This document shows, in pieces, positions 7,083 to 12,977 of a stretch of 12,977 nucleotides of DNA (the first letter of the stretch is position 1; each line of letters starts with the position of its first letter). Under the pieces are notes generated by a model, which was given only the letters and a program-made list of their open reading frames with translations, was not told the DNA's origin and did not search any database. The translations under genes and the position numbers were made by a program. Source of the stretch: NAT127 sp041655035 (lineage in GTDB: Bacteria; Pseudomonadota; Gammaproteobacteria; Pseudomonadales; Porticoccaceae); NCBI GenBank assembly GCA_041655035.1, contig JBAZCN010000092.1:1-12977 (forward strand). Direction: 5' to 3'.

Positions 7083-8282
7083 ATGGCCAAGATCAAGCTC
7101 ACCAAGTCCGCAGTCGATGCGGCAAAACCCGAAGCGCAAGCCATCGAGCTGCGCGACACCCTCGTTCCCGGCTTCCTGTGCAAGATTACACCGGCCGGTC
7201 GCAAGGTCTTCATGCTCCAGTACCGCACGAATGCCGGCGAGCGGCGCAAGCCGGCGTTGGGCATGTACGGAGAACTGACCGTCGAACAAGCCCGCTCGCT
7301 GGCGCAGAACTGGCTGGCTGAGGTTCGCCGAGGCGGCGATCCCGGCGCAGCTAAAGCCGAGGCGCGCAAGGCGCCCACGGTTGAGGAGTTGTGCAAGAAG
7401 TTCATGGAGGACTACTCCAAGAAGCGCAACAAGCCCAGCACTCAAACCGGCTATCAAGGCGTCATCGACCGCTGCATCATCCCGCTGCTGGGCCGCAAGA
7501 AGGTTCACGACGTGAAACGGCCTGACGTTGCCGGACTGATGGAAAAACTTTCGTACAAGCAGACCGAGGCGAACAAGGCGTTCAGCATCCTGCGCAAGAT
7601 GTTCAACCTGGCCGAAGTGTGGGGTTATCGGCCTGATGGCACCAATCCGTGCCGCCATGTCCCGATGTTCCCTGCCGGCAAGTCCACCCACCTCATCAGC
7701 GACGAGGACATGGGCAAGCTGTTCCGGCAGCTCGACAAGATCGAGGTCGAAGGGCTGGAGAACTATGTCATCCCTCTGGCGATCCGCTTGCAATTCGAGT
7801 TCGCCGCCCGCCGCTCCGAAATCGTCACGCTCGAATGGGAATGGGTCGATCTGGAAAACCGTCGCGTCGTCTGGCCCGACAGCAAGACCGGCGGCATGTC
7901 CAAGCCCATGAGCGAAGAAGCCTACCGGCTGCTTTCGACGGCGCCGAGGCAGGAAGGCAATCCCTACGTGCTGCCGTCGCCACGCCATCCGGGGCAACAC
8001 CTGACCACGGGCGAGTATTACAACGGCTGGAGCCGTGCGCTCAAGGCTGCGGGTGCGACGCATGTGGGGACGCACGGCATCCGCCACCGCTCGGCCACCG
8101 ACATTGCCAACTCGGGCATCCCGGTGAAGGTCGGCATGGCGCTGACGGCCCACAAGACCGTGGTGATGTTCATGCGCTACGTCCACACCGAGGACGATCC
8201 GGTGCGCCAGGCAGCCGAACTGGTGGCGAACCGGCGCAAGACGATCACGGGTGCGCAGCGCACCGAGGAGGCGACGGCATGA
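7083..8282 (+). CDS. Tyrosine site-specific integrase (Arm-binding DUF4102 type)
   Basis: A 399-residue tyrosine recombinase of the P4-like genomic-island group, which integrates and excises DNA at att sites. The N-terminal arm-binding domain is visible in KSAVDAAKP and VPGFLCKITPAGRKVFMLQYR (broken at residue 40 between lines of the protein, within residues 29-48). A core-binding domain follows at about 98-200. The catalytic domain carries Arg243 (AARRSE), Lys268 (DSKTGG), His331-x-x-Arg334 (HGIRH), His357 (LTAHKT) and the nucleophile Tyr366 (MRYVH). All expected catalytic residues are present, so it is probably active. ATG 7083 is chosen because AAGGAG lies six bases upstream and MAKIKLTKSAVD is a typical start; the in-frame ATG 7035 has no such site. 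Its end overlaps the next gene by ATGA (8279-8282). It marks the left edge of the acquired segment. Confidence 0.9.
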   Translation: MAKIKLTKSAVDAAKPEAQAIELRDTLVPGFLCKITPAGRKVFMLQYRTNAGERRKPALGMYGELTVEQARSLAQNWLAEVRRGGDPGAAKAEARKAPTVEELCKKFMEDYSKKRNKPSTQTGYQGVIDRCIIPLLGRKKVHDVKRPDVAGLMEKLSYKQTEANKAFSILRKMFNLAEVWGYRPDGTNPCRHVPMFPAGKSTHLISDEDMGKLFRQLDKIEVEGLENYVIPLAIRLQFEFAARRSEIVTLEWEWVDLENRRVVWPDSKTGGMSKPMSEEAYRLLSTAPRQEGNPYVLPSPRHPGQHLTTGEYYNGWSRALKAAGATHVGTHGIRHRSATDIANSGIPVKVGMALTAHKTVVMFMRYVHTEDDPVRQAAELVANRRKTITGAQRTEEATA

Positions 8283-9403
8283 GCAAGAAGACGCTTTCGG
8301 CGGCGGGGAACGGCCCCGCCGCCTTGCCGGCCGGTTATGCCGGCATCCACAGCGGCATCGTGGAACTGCTCGATGCCGCGCGGCACGCGGCGGCACGTAG
8401 CGTCAATGCGCTGATGACAGCAAGCTATTGGGAAATCGGCCGCCGGATCGTTGAGGCGGAGCAACAGGGCAAGCGACGTGCCGGCTACGGCGAACAGTTG
8501 ATCGAACGGCTGTCGGCCGACTTGACCGTGCAGTTCGGGCGGGGGTTCAGCCGCCCCAACTTGCAGCAGATGCGGGCGTTCTTCCTGACCTGGCCAATTC
8601 GCCAGACAGTGTCTAGCGAATCTTCCTCGGCGCCGACGCGACCCTGGCGACTCGACGAACTGGCGCAGGTGTTCACGCTGCCGTGGTCCGCCTATGTGCG
8701 GCTGCTGTCGGTCAAGGATGGCCATGCCCGCCAGTTCTACGAAGCTGAGGCCCTGCGCGGCGGCTGGAGCGTGCGCCAGCTCGACCGGCAGATCAACAGC
8801 CAGTTCTACGAGCGCACCGCGTTGTCCAGGGACAAGGCTGCGATGCTGGTCAAGGGCGCCATGCCGAAGCCGGAAGATGCCGTTACGCCCGACGATGCGA
8901 TCAAGGACCCGTATGTGCTGGAGTTCCTGGACCTCAAGGACGAGTATTCAGAGTCCGATCTTGAACAGGCCCTGATCCATCGGCTGCATGACTTCCTGCT
9001 CGAACTCGGCGAGGGGTTCACCTTCGTCGGGCGTCAGCGCCGATTGCGCATCGACCAGACCTGGTATCGGGTTGATCTTCTGTTCTTCCATCGACGGCTG
9101 CGCTGTTTGGTCATCATCGACTTGAAGCTCGGCAGCCTGACCCATGCCGACGTGGGCCAGATGCACCTGTACTGCAACTACGCCAAGGAGCACTGGACGT
9201 TCCACGATGAGAACCCGCCCGTGGGTTTGATCCTCTGCGCCGAGAAGGGCCATGCCCTGGCACGGTACGCCTTGGAGGGCTTGCCCACCAAGGTCATGGC
9301 GGCGAACTATCGAACCGTGCTGCCGGATGCCGAGCTACTGCAAAAGGAATTGGAGAGCACGCGGCGGATGGTGGAGTCTCGCGTCAAGACGCGCCAACAA
9401 TAG
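8279..9403 (+). CDS. YhcG/DUF1016-family PDDEXK nuclease domain protein
   Basis: A 374-residue protein of the YhcG (DUF1016) family. The N-terminal DUF1016 region includes ASYWEIGRRIVEAEQ (49-63), GYGEQLIERLS and FGRGFSRPNLQQMR (86-99). The C-terminal PDDEXK nuclease-like domain, about 205-350, includes the Glu229 helix and RVDLLFFHRRLRCLVIIDLK with Asp266 and Asp281-x-Lys283. It continues with Gln294 in DVGQMHLYCNY and VGLILCAEK. The metal-binding pattern D-x14-D-x-K is complete, with Asp in place of the commoner Glu. Family members occur near restriction-modification and other mobile genes; the exact substrate is not settled. The start ATG 8279 overlaps the integrase stop (ATGA), implying translational coupling. 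It probably acts on DNA in the cytoplasm and may serve maintenance or defence of the island. Confidence 0.9.
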   Translation: MSKKTLSAAGNGPAALPAGYAGIHSGIVELLDAARHAAARSVNALMTASYWEIGRRIVEAEQQGKRRAGYGEQLIERLSADLTVQFGRGFSRPNLQQMRAFFLTWPIRQTVSSESSSAPTRPWRLDELAQVFTLPWSAYVRLLSVKDGHARQFYEAEALRGGWSVRQLDRQINSQFYERTALSRDKAAMLVKGAMPKPEDAVTPDDAIKDPYVLEFLDLKDEYSESDLEQALIHRLHDFLLELGEGFTFVGRQRRLRIDQTWYRVDLLFFHRRLRCLVIIDLKLGSLTHADVGQMHLYCNYAKEHWTFHDENPPVGLILCAEKGHALARYALEGLPTKVMAANYRTVLPDAELLQKELESTRRMVESRVKTRQQ

Positions 9404-9411
9404 CGGTGCGT

Positions 9412-9449
9412 CCCGGCATACCGTTGCCGGGCTTGCGGGCTGCACCCGC
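9412..9449 (+). repeat. Two consecutive hairpins after the nuclease gene
   Basis: CCCGGCA (9412-9418) pairs with TGCCGGG (9425-9431), a perfect 7-bp stem with a six-base loop. GCGGG (9435-9439) pairs with CCCGC (9445-9449). They begin nine bases after the nuclease stop and no T-tract follows. They may stabilise the 3' end of the integrase-nuclease mRNA or weaken read-through into the toxin gene. Confidence 0.45.
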
Positions 9450-9536
9450 GCTTCGTGCCGAGGACGTGACGGCATGATCCGGCTCAGGGCTCCTATGTCA
9501 TGTCCCGTCGCGCCACTGTCACGACAATTCCGGCGC

Positions 9537-9565
9537 TTGCTTTTTTATACCTGAACGGATATAAT
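9537..9565 (+). promoter_or_regulatory. Putative promoter at the toxin-antitoxin operon
   Basis: TTGCTT (9537-9542) and a perfect TATAAT (9560-9565) are 17 bases apart. The toxin ATG begins at 9567, only one base after the -10 box. A transcript would therefore start around 9572, inside the toxin's second or third codon. Either the toxin is made from upstream read-through while this promoter supplies a transcript effective only for the antitoxin, or the match is accidental. Confidence 0.45.
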
Positions 9566-9566
9566 C

Positions 9567-9929
9567 ATGCCAGAGAAACGCAAGCTCTTGTATTGGGAAG
9601 GCTCATCGAAGAAGGACTTCAAGGAGTTTCCCATCCCCGTGCAGAAGGGCATGGGTGTAGCACTGTTCGTCGTCCAGTTGGGCGGCACGCCGGACTCGGC
9701 TAAGCCTTGGAAGGGACTCGGCTCCGGGGTGTACGAGCTGGTGGAGGACCACCGGGGTGATACCTTCCGTGCCGTTTACACTGTACGGATCGGTGATGCG
9801 GTGCATGTGCTGCATGCGTTTCAGAAGAAGTCCAAGTCTGGTATCGCCACCCCGCAGCCGGACGTGGAGTTGATCGAAAAGCGGTTGAAGGCAGTGCTCG
9901 CCCGTTATCGGACGAGCGGGAGATCATGA
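9567..9929 (+). CDS. HigB/RelE-superfamily toxin (phage Gp49-like)
   Basis: A 120-residue toxin of the Gp49-like/HigB branch of the RelE superfamily. Family members that have been studied cleave mRNA, often on the ribosome. Family landmarks are YWEGSSKKDFKEFP (9-22), VALFVVQLGG (31-40), KPWKGLGSGVYELVED (46-61), DTFRAVYTVR (65-74) and the signature HAFQKKSKSGIATP (83-96). The N-terminus matches the family, supporting ATG 9567 although no clear Shine-Dalgarno sequence is seen. Its stop overlaps the antitoxin start by ATGA. The toxin-first order is usual for HigBA-type pairs. Its position between the integrase and the defence-like genes suggests island stabilisation. Confidence 0.88.
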   Translation: MPEKRKLLYWEGSSKKDFKEFPIPVQKGMGVALFVVQLGGTPDSAKPWKGLGSGVYELVEDHRGDTFRAVYTVRIGDAVHVLHAFQKKSKSGIATPQPDVELIEKRLKAVLARYRTSGRS

Positions 9930-10249
9930 TGACGCGCAAAGACCATCCTCAGGGCACCGACAACGTGCTGGCCGACCTCGGGTTCGATGATGCGGAAGAA
10001 CTGTCCGCAAAGGCCGTCCTGGCGGTCAAATTGAATGAGTTGATCGACAAACGCGGCCTTAGCCAAACCGAGGCCGCCCACATCACTGGTATGACTCAGC
10101 CAAAGGTTTCCCAAGTGAGACGCTACAAGCTTCAGAACATTTCTCTTGAGCGTCTGATGCAGGCTTTAGTATCGCTCGACCAACAGGTCGAAATTGTTGT
10201 GCGTCCGGCCCGACGTTCGCACGCAGCCGGCATTACTGTTGCCGCATAA
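9926..10249 (+). CDS. XRE-family HTH antitoxin (HigA-type)
   Basis: A 107-residue helix-turn-helix protein that neutralises the upstream toxin and represses the operon. The DNA-binding HTH lies at about 45-70 in LSQTEAAHITGMTQPKVSQV, followed by LERLMQALVSLDQQVEIVV, a usual HigA C-terminal pattern. ATG 9926 overlaps the toxin stop at 9927-9929; a second ATG at 9929 is an alternative start with only one residue fewer. The gene is intact. The following DuOB gene starts 17 bases after its stop, so read-through into that operon is likely. Confidence 0.88.
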   Translation: MMTRKDHPQGTDNVLADLGFDDAEELSAKAVLAVKLNELIDKRGLSQTEAAHITGMTQPKVSQVRRYKLQNISLERLMQALVSLDQQVEIVVRPARRSHAAGITVAA

Positions 10250-10266
10250 CGATTGAGGGACCACGC

Positions 10267-10980
10267 ATGTACGAGATAACCATTCTATGCTTGGCGAATT
10301 CGCGCAAGCCGCCTTCAGGCCGATGCATTGCGGGGAAGGTCTACGCGAACGGAAGAACAACTGCTGATTGGGTTCGGCCTGTCAGTGCTCGCCCCACCCA
10401 TGAGGTCTCCGAAGAAGAGCGTCGCTATGAAGGCGGCACCAAAGCGCAGTTGCTCGACATCATTTCATTACCGCTACGACAAGCCTCACCTAGTCGGCAC
10501 CAAGTTGAGAACCACACGCTCGACGATCAGTATTATTGGGAAAAGGAAGGGACTGCCACCTGGGCTCAAGTCAAAGCAGCAGTCGATCCGTATGACGCCA
10601 AATTCTGGGGCAATTCACAGAGTACCTATCACGGCTTGAACGACAAAGTCCCGGAGGCAGCAGTTGATGCTATTGGTAGTTCGCTTAAACTCATTCTGGT
10701 CGCCGATCTTGTGATCAGCGTCAGTAGAGAAAATGGATACGAAGGAAACCCTTCGCGTCGTCGCGTTCGAGCGAAGTTCACGTTCAGGAATACTCAATAT
10801 TGGATGTCGATCACCGATCCTGAAATCGAGGAGAAATTCCTTACTCAAGGTGACGGAGAATATCAGATTGGCGAAGCTGCACTATGCATTAGCCTTGCAG
10901 AGGTCTGGAACGGGTTCGCGTTCCGCGTCGTCGCCTCCGTGATCACACCTAATAGGTGCGAGGCACTCGATGAACTTTGA
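10267..10980 (+). CDS. Probable dual-OB (DuOB) domain protein
   Basis: A 237-residue soluble protein without signal peptide or membrane segment. The start MYEITILCLANSRKPPSGRCI, with AGKVYANGRTTADWVRPVSAR after it (residues 1-42), and a later segment rich in short strands (LKLILVADLVISV, RRRVRAKFTFRNTQYWMSITDPEIE) fit what I recall as the dual-OB-domain family. That family is described as a nucleic-acid-binding module found beside DUF488 genes. The adjacency to two DUF488 genes here supports the call. The start ATG 10267 has GAGGGA six bases upstream. Its last 11 bases overlap the first DUF488 gene, so the two are almost certainly one operon. A sensing or nucleic-acid-binding role is inference. 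Family confidence is moderate; the molecular function is unknown. Confidence 0.65.
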   Translation: MYEITILCLANSRKPPSGRCIAGKVYANGRTTADWVRPVSARPTHEVSEEERRYEGGTKAQLLDIISLPLRQASPSRHQVENHTLDDQYYWEKEGTATWAQVKAAVDPYDAKFWGNSQSTYHGLNDKVPEAAVDAIGSSLKLILVADLVISVSRENGYEGNPSRRRVRAKFTFRNTQYWMSITDPEIEEKFLTQGDGEYQIGEAALCISLAEVWNGFAFRVVASVITPNRCEALDEL

Positions 10981-11608
10981 AATATTCACCATTGGGCACT
11001 CTACGCAAAGCAGCACGCAGTTCTTGCAGCGTCTGAAACGTCACGCTATCACAGCCGTGGCTGATGTACGCTCTGCTCCATATAGCCGCCACAATCCCCA
11101 GTTCAACCGGGAGGAGTTGCGGACAGCCTTAAAACGAGAAGGAATCCGATACGTTTTCATGGGCAAAGAGCTCGGCGCGCGCAGCGATGACGAGTGCTGC
11201 TACATCAACGACAAGGTGCAGTACCGTTTGCTGGCGCAGACAGAATTGTTCCGCTCTGGAGTTTCCAGGGTGATTGAAGGAGCAGAGAGTTTCAGGATCG
11301 CGTTGATGTGCGCCGAGAAAGATCCCCTCGATTGTCATCGGACGATTTTGGTTGCACGTGAACTGGTAAAGCTAGGACACAATGTGACGCACATCCTGGC
11401 CGACGGAAGCTTGGAAACACATTCACAGGCAATGTCACGCTTGATCAATCAACTTGGACTTTCGGATCGGGACATGTTCCGCTCTGTGGAAGAGACCATG
11501 AATGAAGCCTATGACAAGCAGGCCGACCGTATCGCCTATGATCGCAAGGAAAATAAAGTATCCAACCCTCACCATTCCGATGGACTTCGCTACGAAGAGC
11601 GATATTGA
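10970..11608 (+). CDS. DUF488 family protein, long form
   Basis: A 212-residue DUF488 protein of unknown biochemical activity. Signature motifs are TIGHS (7-11), DVRSAPYSRHNPQFN (32-46), MGKELGAR (64-71) and CAEKDPLDCHR (114-124). The conserved Cys114, Glu116, Cys122, His123 and Arg124 look like an active or metal site. The order of strands and helices fits the compact alpha/beta fold of the family. A tail of about 60 residues (about 150-212), largely charged, is absent from the next protein and may mediate partner contact. ATG 10970 has GAGG at 10960-10963 and overlaps the DuOB gene by 11 bases. Its stop shares one base with the next start. Its place in the operon argues for joint action with DuOB and the second DUF488 protein. 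Confidence 0.88.
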   Translation: MNFEIFTIGHSTQSSTQFLQRLKRHAITAVADVRSAPYSRHNPQFNREELRTALKREGIRYVFMGKELGARSDDECCYINDKVQYRLLAQTELFRSGVSRVIEGAESFRIALMCAEKDPLDCHRTILVARELVKLGHNVTHILADGSLETHSQAMSRLINQLGLSDRDMFRSVEETMNEAYDKQADRIAYDRKENKVSNPHHSDGLRYEERY

Positions 11609-12039
11609 TGAAAATATTTACAATTGGATTCACCAAAACCACGGCACAGCGCTTTTTTGATCGACTGAAGAAGTCTGGTGCGAAATCTCTAGTGGACGTA
11701 CGTTTGAACAATGTCTCGCAATTGGCTGGCTTTGCTAAACGTGACGACTTGAAGTACTTCACCAACGAGATATGTGGCATCGGGTACCAACACACCCCGT
11801 CTTTAGCTCCTACTAAAGATATCCTTGACGAATACAAGAAAAATGGCGGCGAGTGGGATTTGTATGCCGAAAAGTTTCTCAGCCTGATGGCCCAGCGAAA
11901 GATCGAAGAGATGGACCGCACACAATTGGATGGCGGATGCCTGCTTTGCAGCGAGGACAAGCCGCATCATTGTCACCGTCGCCTTGTTGCGGAGTATCTG
12001 AGAGACAAATGGGGCGATATCGAAATCGAACATCTATAA
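11608..12039 (+). CDS. DUF488 family protein, short form
   Basis: A 143-residue second DUF488 protein from a different subfamily. It keeps TIG (5-7), VDVRLNN (29-35) and LLCSEDKPHHCHR (112-124). In place of the SR-x-x-PQFN loop of its neighbour it has SQLAGFAKRDDLKYF (37-51). The putative catalytic set Cys114, Glu116, Cys122, His123 and Arg124 falls at exactly the same residue numbers as in the long form. Overlap of the upstream TGA (11606-11608) with this ATG (11608-11610) gives a TGATG coupling. An in-frame TTG one codon earlier is a less likely start. Two divergent members side by side suggest a heteromer or two steps on one substrate, which is inference. Confidence 0.88.
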   Translation: MKIFTIGFTKTTAQRFFDRLKKSGAKSLVDVRLNNVSQLAGFAKRDDLKYFTNEICGIGYQHTPSLAPTKDILDEYKKNGGEWDLYAEKFLSLMAQRKIEEMDRTQLDGGCLLCSEDKPHHCHRRLVAEYLRDKWGDIEIEHL

Positions 12040-12142
12040 GGCGCTACTGGATCAGACCGAGGGGACGGTTCTTCGGCCCATGGAGGACGATGCACGGCGA
12101 AGGGAATAATGAAATTGGCTATCGCGATGTAGCGGGGAGAGT

Positions 12143-12865
12143 ATGACGGTCCTACAAGAAATACTTGAATGGTCTCAAGGCCGCCCAGCGTGGCAACGCG
12201 ACGCGCTACGTCGGCTCGTACTCAACGGAGAACTCTCCGACGACGATATCCGTGCACTTACCGAAGCTTGCAAGAGCGCGCATGGCCTTGCTGAGGCGCA
12301 GGAAACCGTGCCCCTCGCCAAGGAGCATGTGCCCGATACAACAGAGGGCGCCGCCCCTGTTTCTCTGGTATCAATCTTCCATCATCGCGGTGTGAACGCG
12401 CTGGCGGAGGATCAGACGCTCAAGTTCTCACCCGGCCTCACCGTGGTTTATGGTGATAATGGCGCGGGCAAGACAGGCTATATCCGAATCCTCAAGGGCG
12501 CTTGCCGGGCGCGCGGGCAAGAGAAAATCTTGGGTAATGTCGTCTCCGGCACAGCACCACTCGCCCCGGTGGTTGCAATAAAGTACAAGATCGGAGCCGA
12601 ATCTGAACCCCGGGAATGGACCGGAGCCGGCGAGGATGAATTCGTTTCGCGCGTAAGCGTATTTGACACGCAATGCGCTGCCGTCTACCTGACCGAAAAA
12701 ACCGATGTTGCCTTCCGGCCCTTCGGTTTGGACCTGTTCGACAAGCTTGTGAAGACGTGCAAGGCCGTTCGCGCAGAACTCGAAAGAGAACAGCGCGGAC
12801 TTGCGTCGAGCACTCTCACCGCTGTTCAGACGCAGGTCCCCGAAGGCACAACTGACGTGGTCCAA
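12143..12865 (+). pseudogene. AAA/ABC-type ATPase, N-terminal part, interrupted by an IS element
   Basis: This is the first 241 codons of a large ATPase. Residues 1-50 include a helical segment with ILEWSQGRPAWQRDALRRL, a start seen in large SMC/ABC-like AAA proteins of defence loci as I recall them. The core begins at about 72 with VSLVSIFHHRGVNAL, and Walker A GDNGAGKT lies at 104-111. VSVFDTQCAAVYL (171-183) and FGLDLFDKLVKTCKAVRAELEREQRG follow, the latter (194-219) leading into what would be the coiled-coil arm. Walker B and signature motifs are not present before the break. The start is ATG 12143 behind GGGGAGA; the gap of 103 bases to the short DUF488 gene holds nothing I recognise. 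The frame runs on into IS sequence to the window end without a stop, giving a nonsense tail. The remainder should lie beyond the IS. Confidence 0.8.
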
Positions 12866-12879
12866 TGGATCTGCACACC

Positions 12880-12907
12880 CCAGTTAAGAGAAAATGCCCT
12901 TAACTGG
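12880..12907 (+). promoter_or_regulatory. Hairpin overlapping the transposase ribosome binding site
   Basis: CCAGTTAAG (12880-12888) and CTTAACTGG (12899-12907) form a perfect 9-bp stem with a ten-base loop. The 3' arm contains the first two bases of the GGAGG at 12906-12910 that serves ATG 12918. In a transcript entering from the ATPase gene this stem would mask the ribosome binding site, a known way for insertion sequences to avoid activation by outside transcription. Confidence 0.6.
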
Positions 12908-12917
12908 AGGAAATTAC

Positions 12918-12977
12918 ATGACCACGAGAAAACAGTATTCCAAGGAGTTCAAACTGGATGCCATCAGTCTGGTTTTA
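12918..12977 (+). CDS. IS3-family transposase OrfA, N-terminal fragment
   Basis: The first 20 residues, including RKQYSKEFKLDAISLVL, are the typical start of an IS3-family OrfA, whose N-terminal helix-turn-helix binds the element's ends. GGAGG lies seven bases before the ATG. In IS3 elements OrfA is followed by an overlapping OrfB, made into a transposase by programmed -1 frameshifting; that part is beyond the window. The fragment is cut by the window edge, not by a visible defect. Confidence 0.85.
   Translation, partial: MTTRKQYSKEFKLDAISLVL

Larger units (their letters stand above)
12866..12977 (+). mobile_element. IS3-family insertion sequence, left end (runs off the window)
   Basis: The ATPase coding sequence ends abruptly and is followed by a short leader, a hairpin, a ribosome binding site and the start of an IS3-family orfA. 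The left terminal repeat most likely begins at the TGGATC at 12866, since IS3-family ends begin with TG; a start at the TG at 12872 is possible. The other end and the target-site duplication are outside the window. Confidence 0.75.

Noticed and set aside
7077..8396. 439-codon open frame on the minus strand opposite the integrase
   Set aside because: It is the mirror of a high-GC coding frame; it has no family motifs, and the plus-strand protein has all tyrosine recombinase catalytic residues.
12165..12395. 76-codon plus-strand open frame inside the ATPase
   Set aside because: It is in another frame of the ATPase, which has a coherent N-terminus, Walker A and a ribosome binding site.
1..12977. 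CRISPR array, tRNA or rRNA genes
   Set aside because: No regularly spaced repeats, cloverleaf-like sequence or rRNA-like stretch was seen on either strand.

Overview
The window looks like a piece of a GC-rich gammaproteobacterial chromosome (the guaA remnant and the TonB-dependent receptor read as gammaproteobacterial proteins) that carries an accessory, island-like segment in its right half. Genus cannot be fixed from the sequence alone.

Left part, 1-6906. A minus-strand guaA (GMP synthase) remnant occupies 1 to about 918. It keeps only the ATP-pyrophosphatase and dimerisation half, has lost the glutamine amidotransferase half, and carries a +1 frameshift in a C8 run. To its right, on the plus strand, are two tandem paralogous phosphotransferases of the APH superfamily. 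The first is broken by a +1 frameshift in a C7 run; the second is intact. A SnoaL/NTF2-like small protein follows one base later, and then a TonB-dependent outer-membrane receptor with its own putative promoter and leader and a strong intrinsic terminator at 6881-6906. The set looks like an uptake-plus-modification locus for an unidentified small molecule.

Right part, from about 6907. This begins with a tyrosine integrase that overlaps by ATGA a YhcG/DUF1016-type PDDEXK nuclease. A HigB/HigA-type toxin-antitoxin pair follows, also overlapping by ATGA. Next is a tightly packed operon: a protein I take to be a dual-OB (DuOB) domain protein, then two different DUF488 proteins, with an 11-nt and a 1-nt overlap. 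An AAA/ABC-type ATPase follows about 100 nt downstream. The ATPase is cut after about 241 codons by an IS3-family element whose orfA starts just before the window ends. By eye the base composition of the DuOB-DUF488 genes is less GC-rich than the flanks, which fits acquired DNA.

The content (integrase, nuclease, toxin-antitoxin, compact operon of poorly characterised genes, SMC/ABC-like ATPase, IS) is that of a defence or conflict island. The most interesting candidate system is DuOB-DUF488-DUF488, possibly with the adjacent ATPase. No tRNA, rRNA or CRISPR array was seen, and no gap between genes exceeds about 225 bases.
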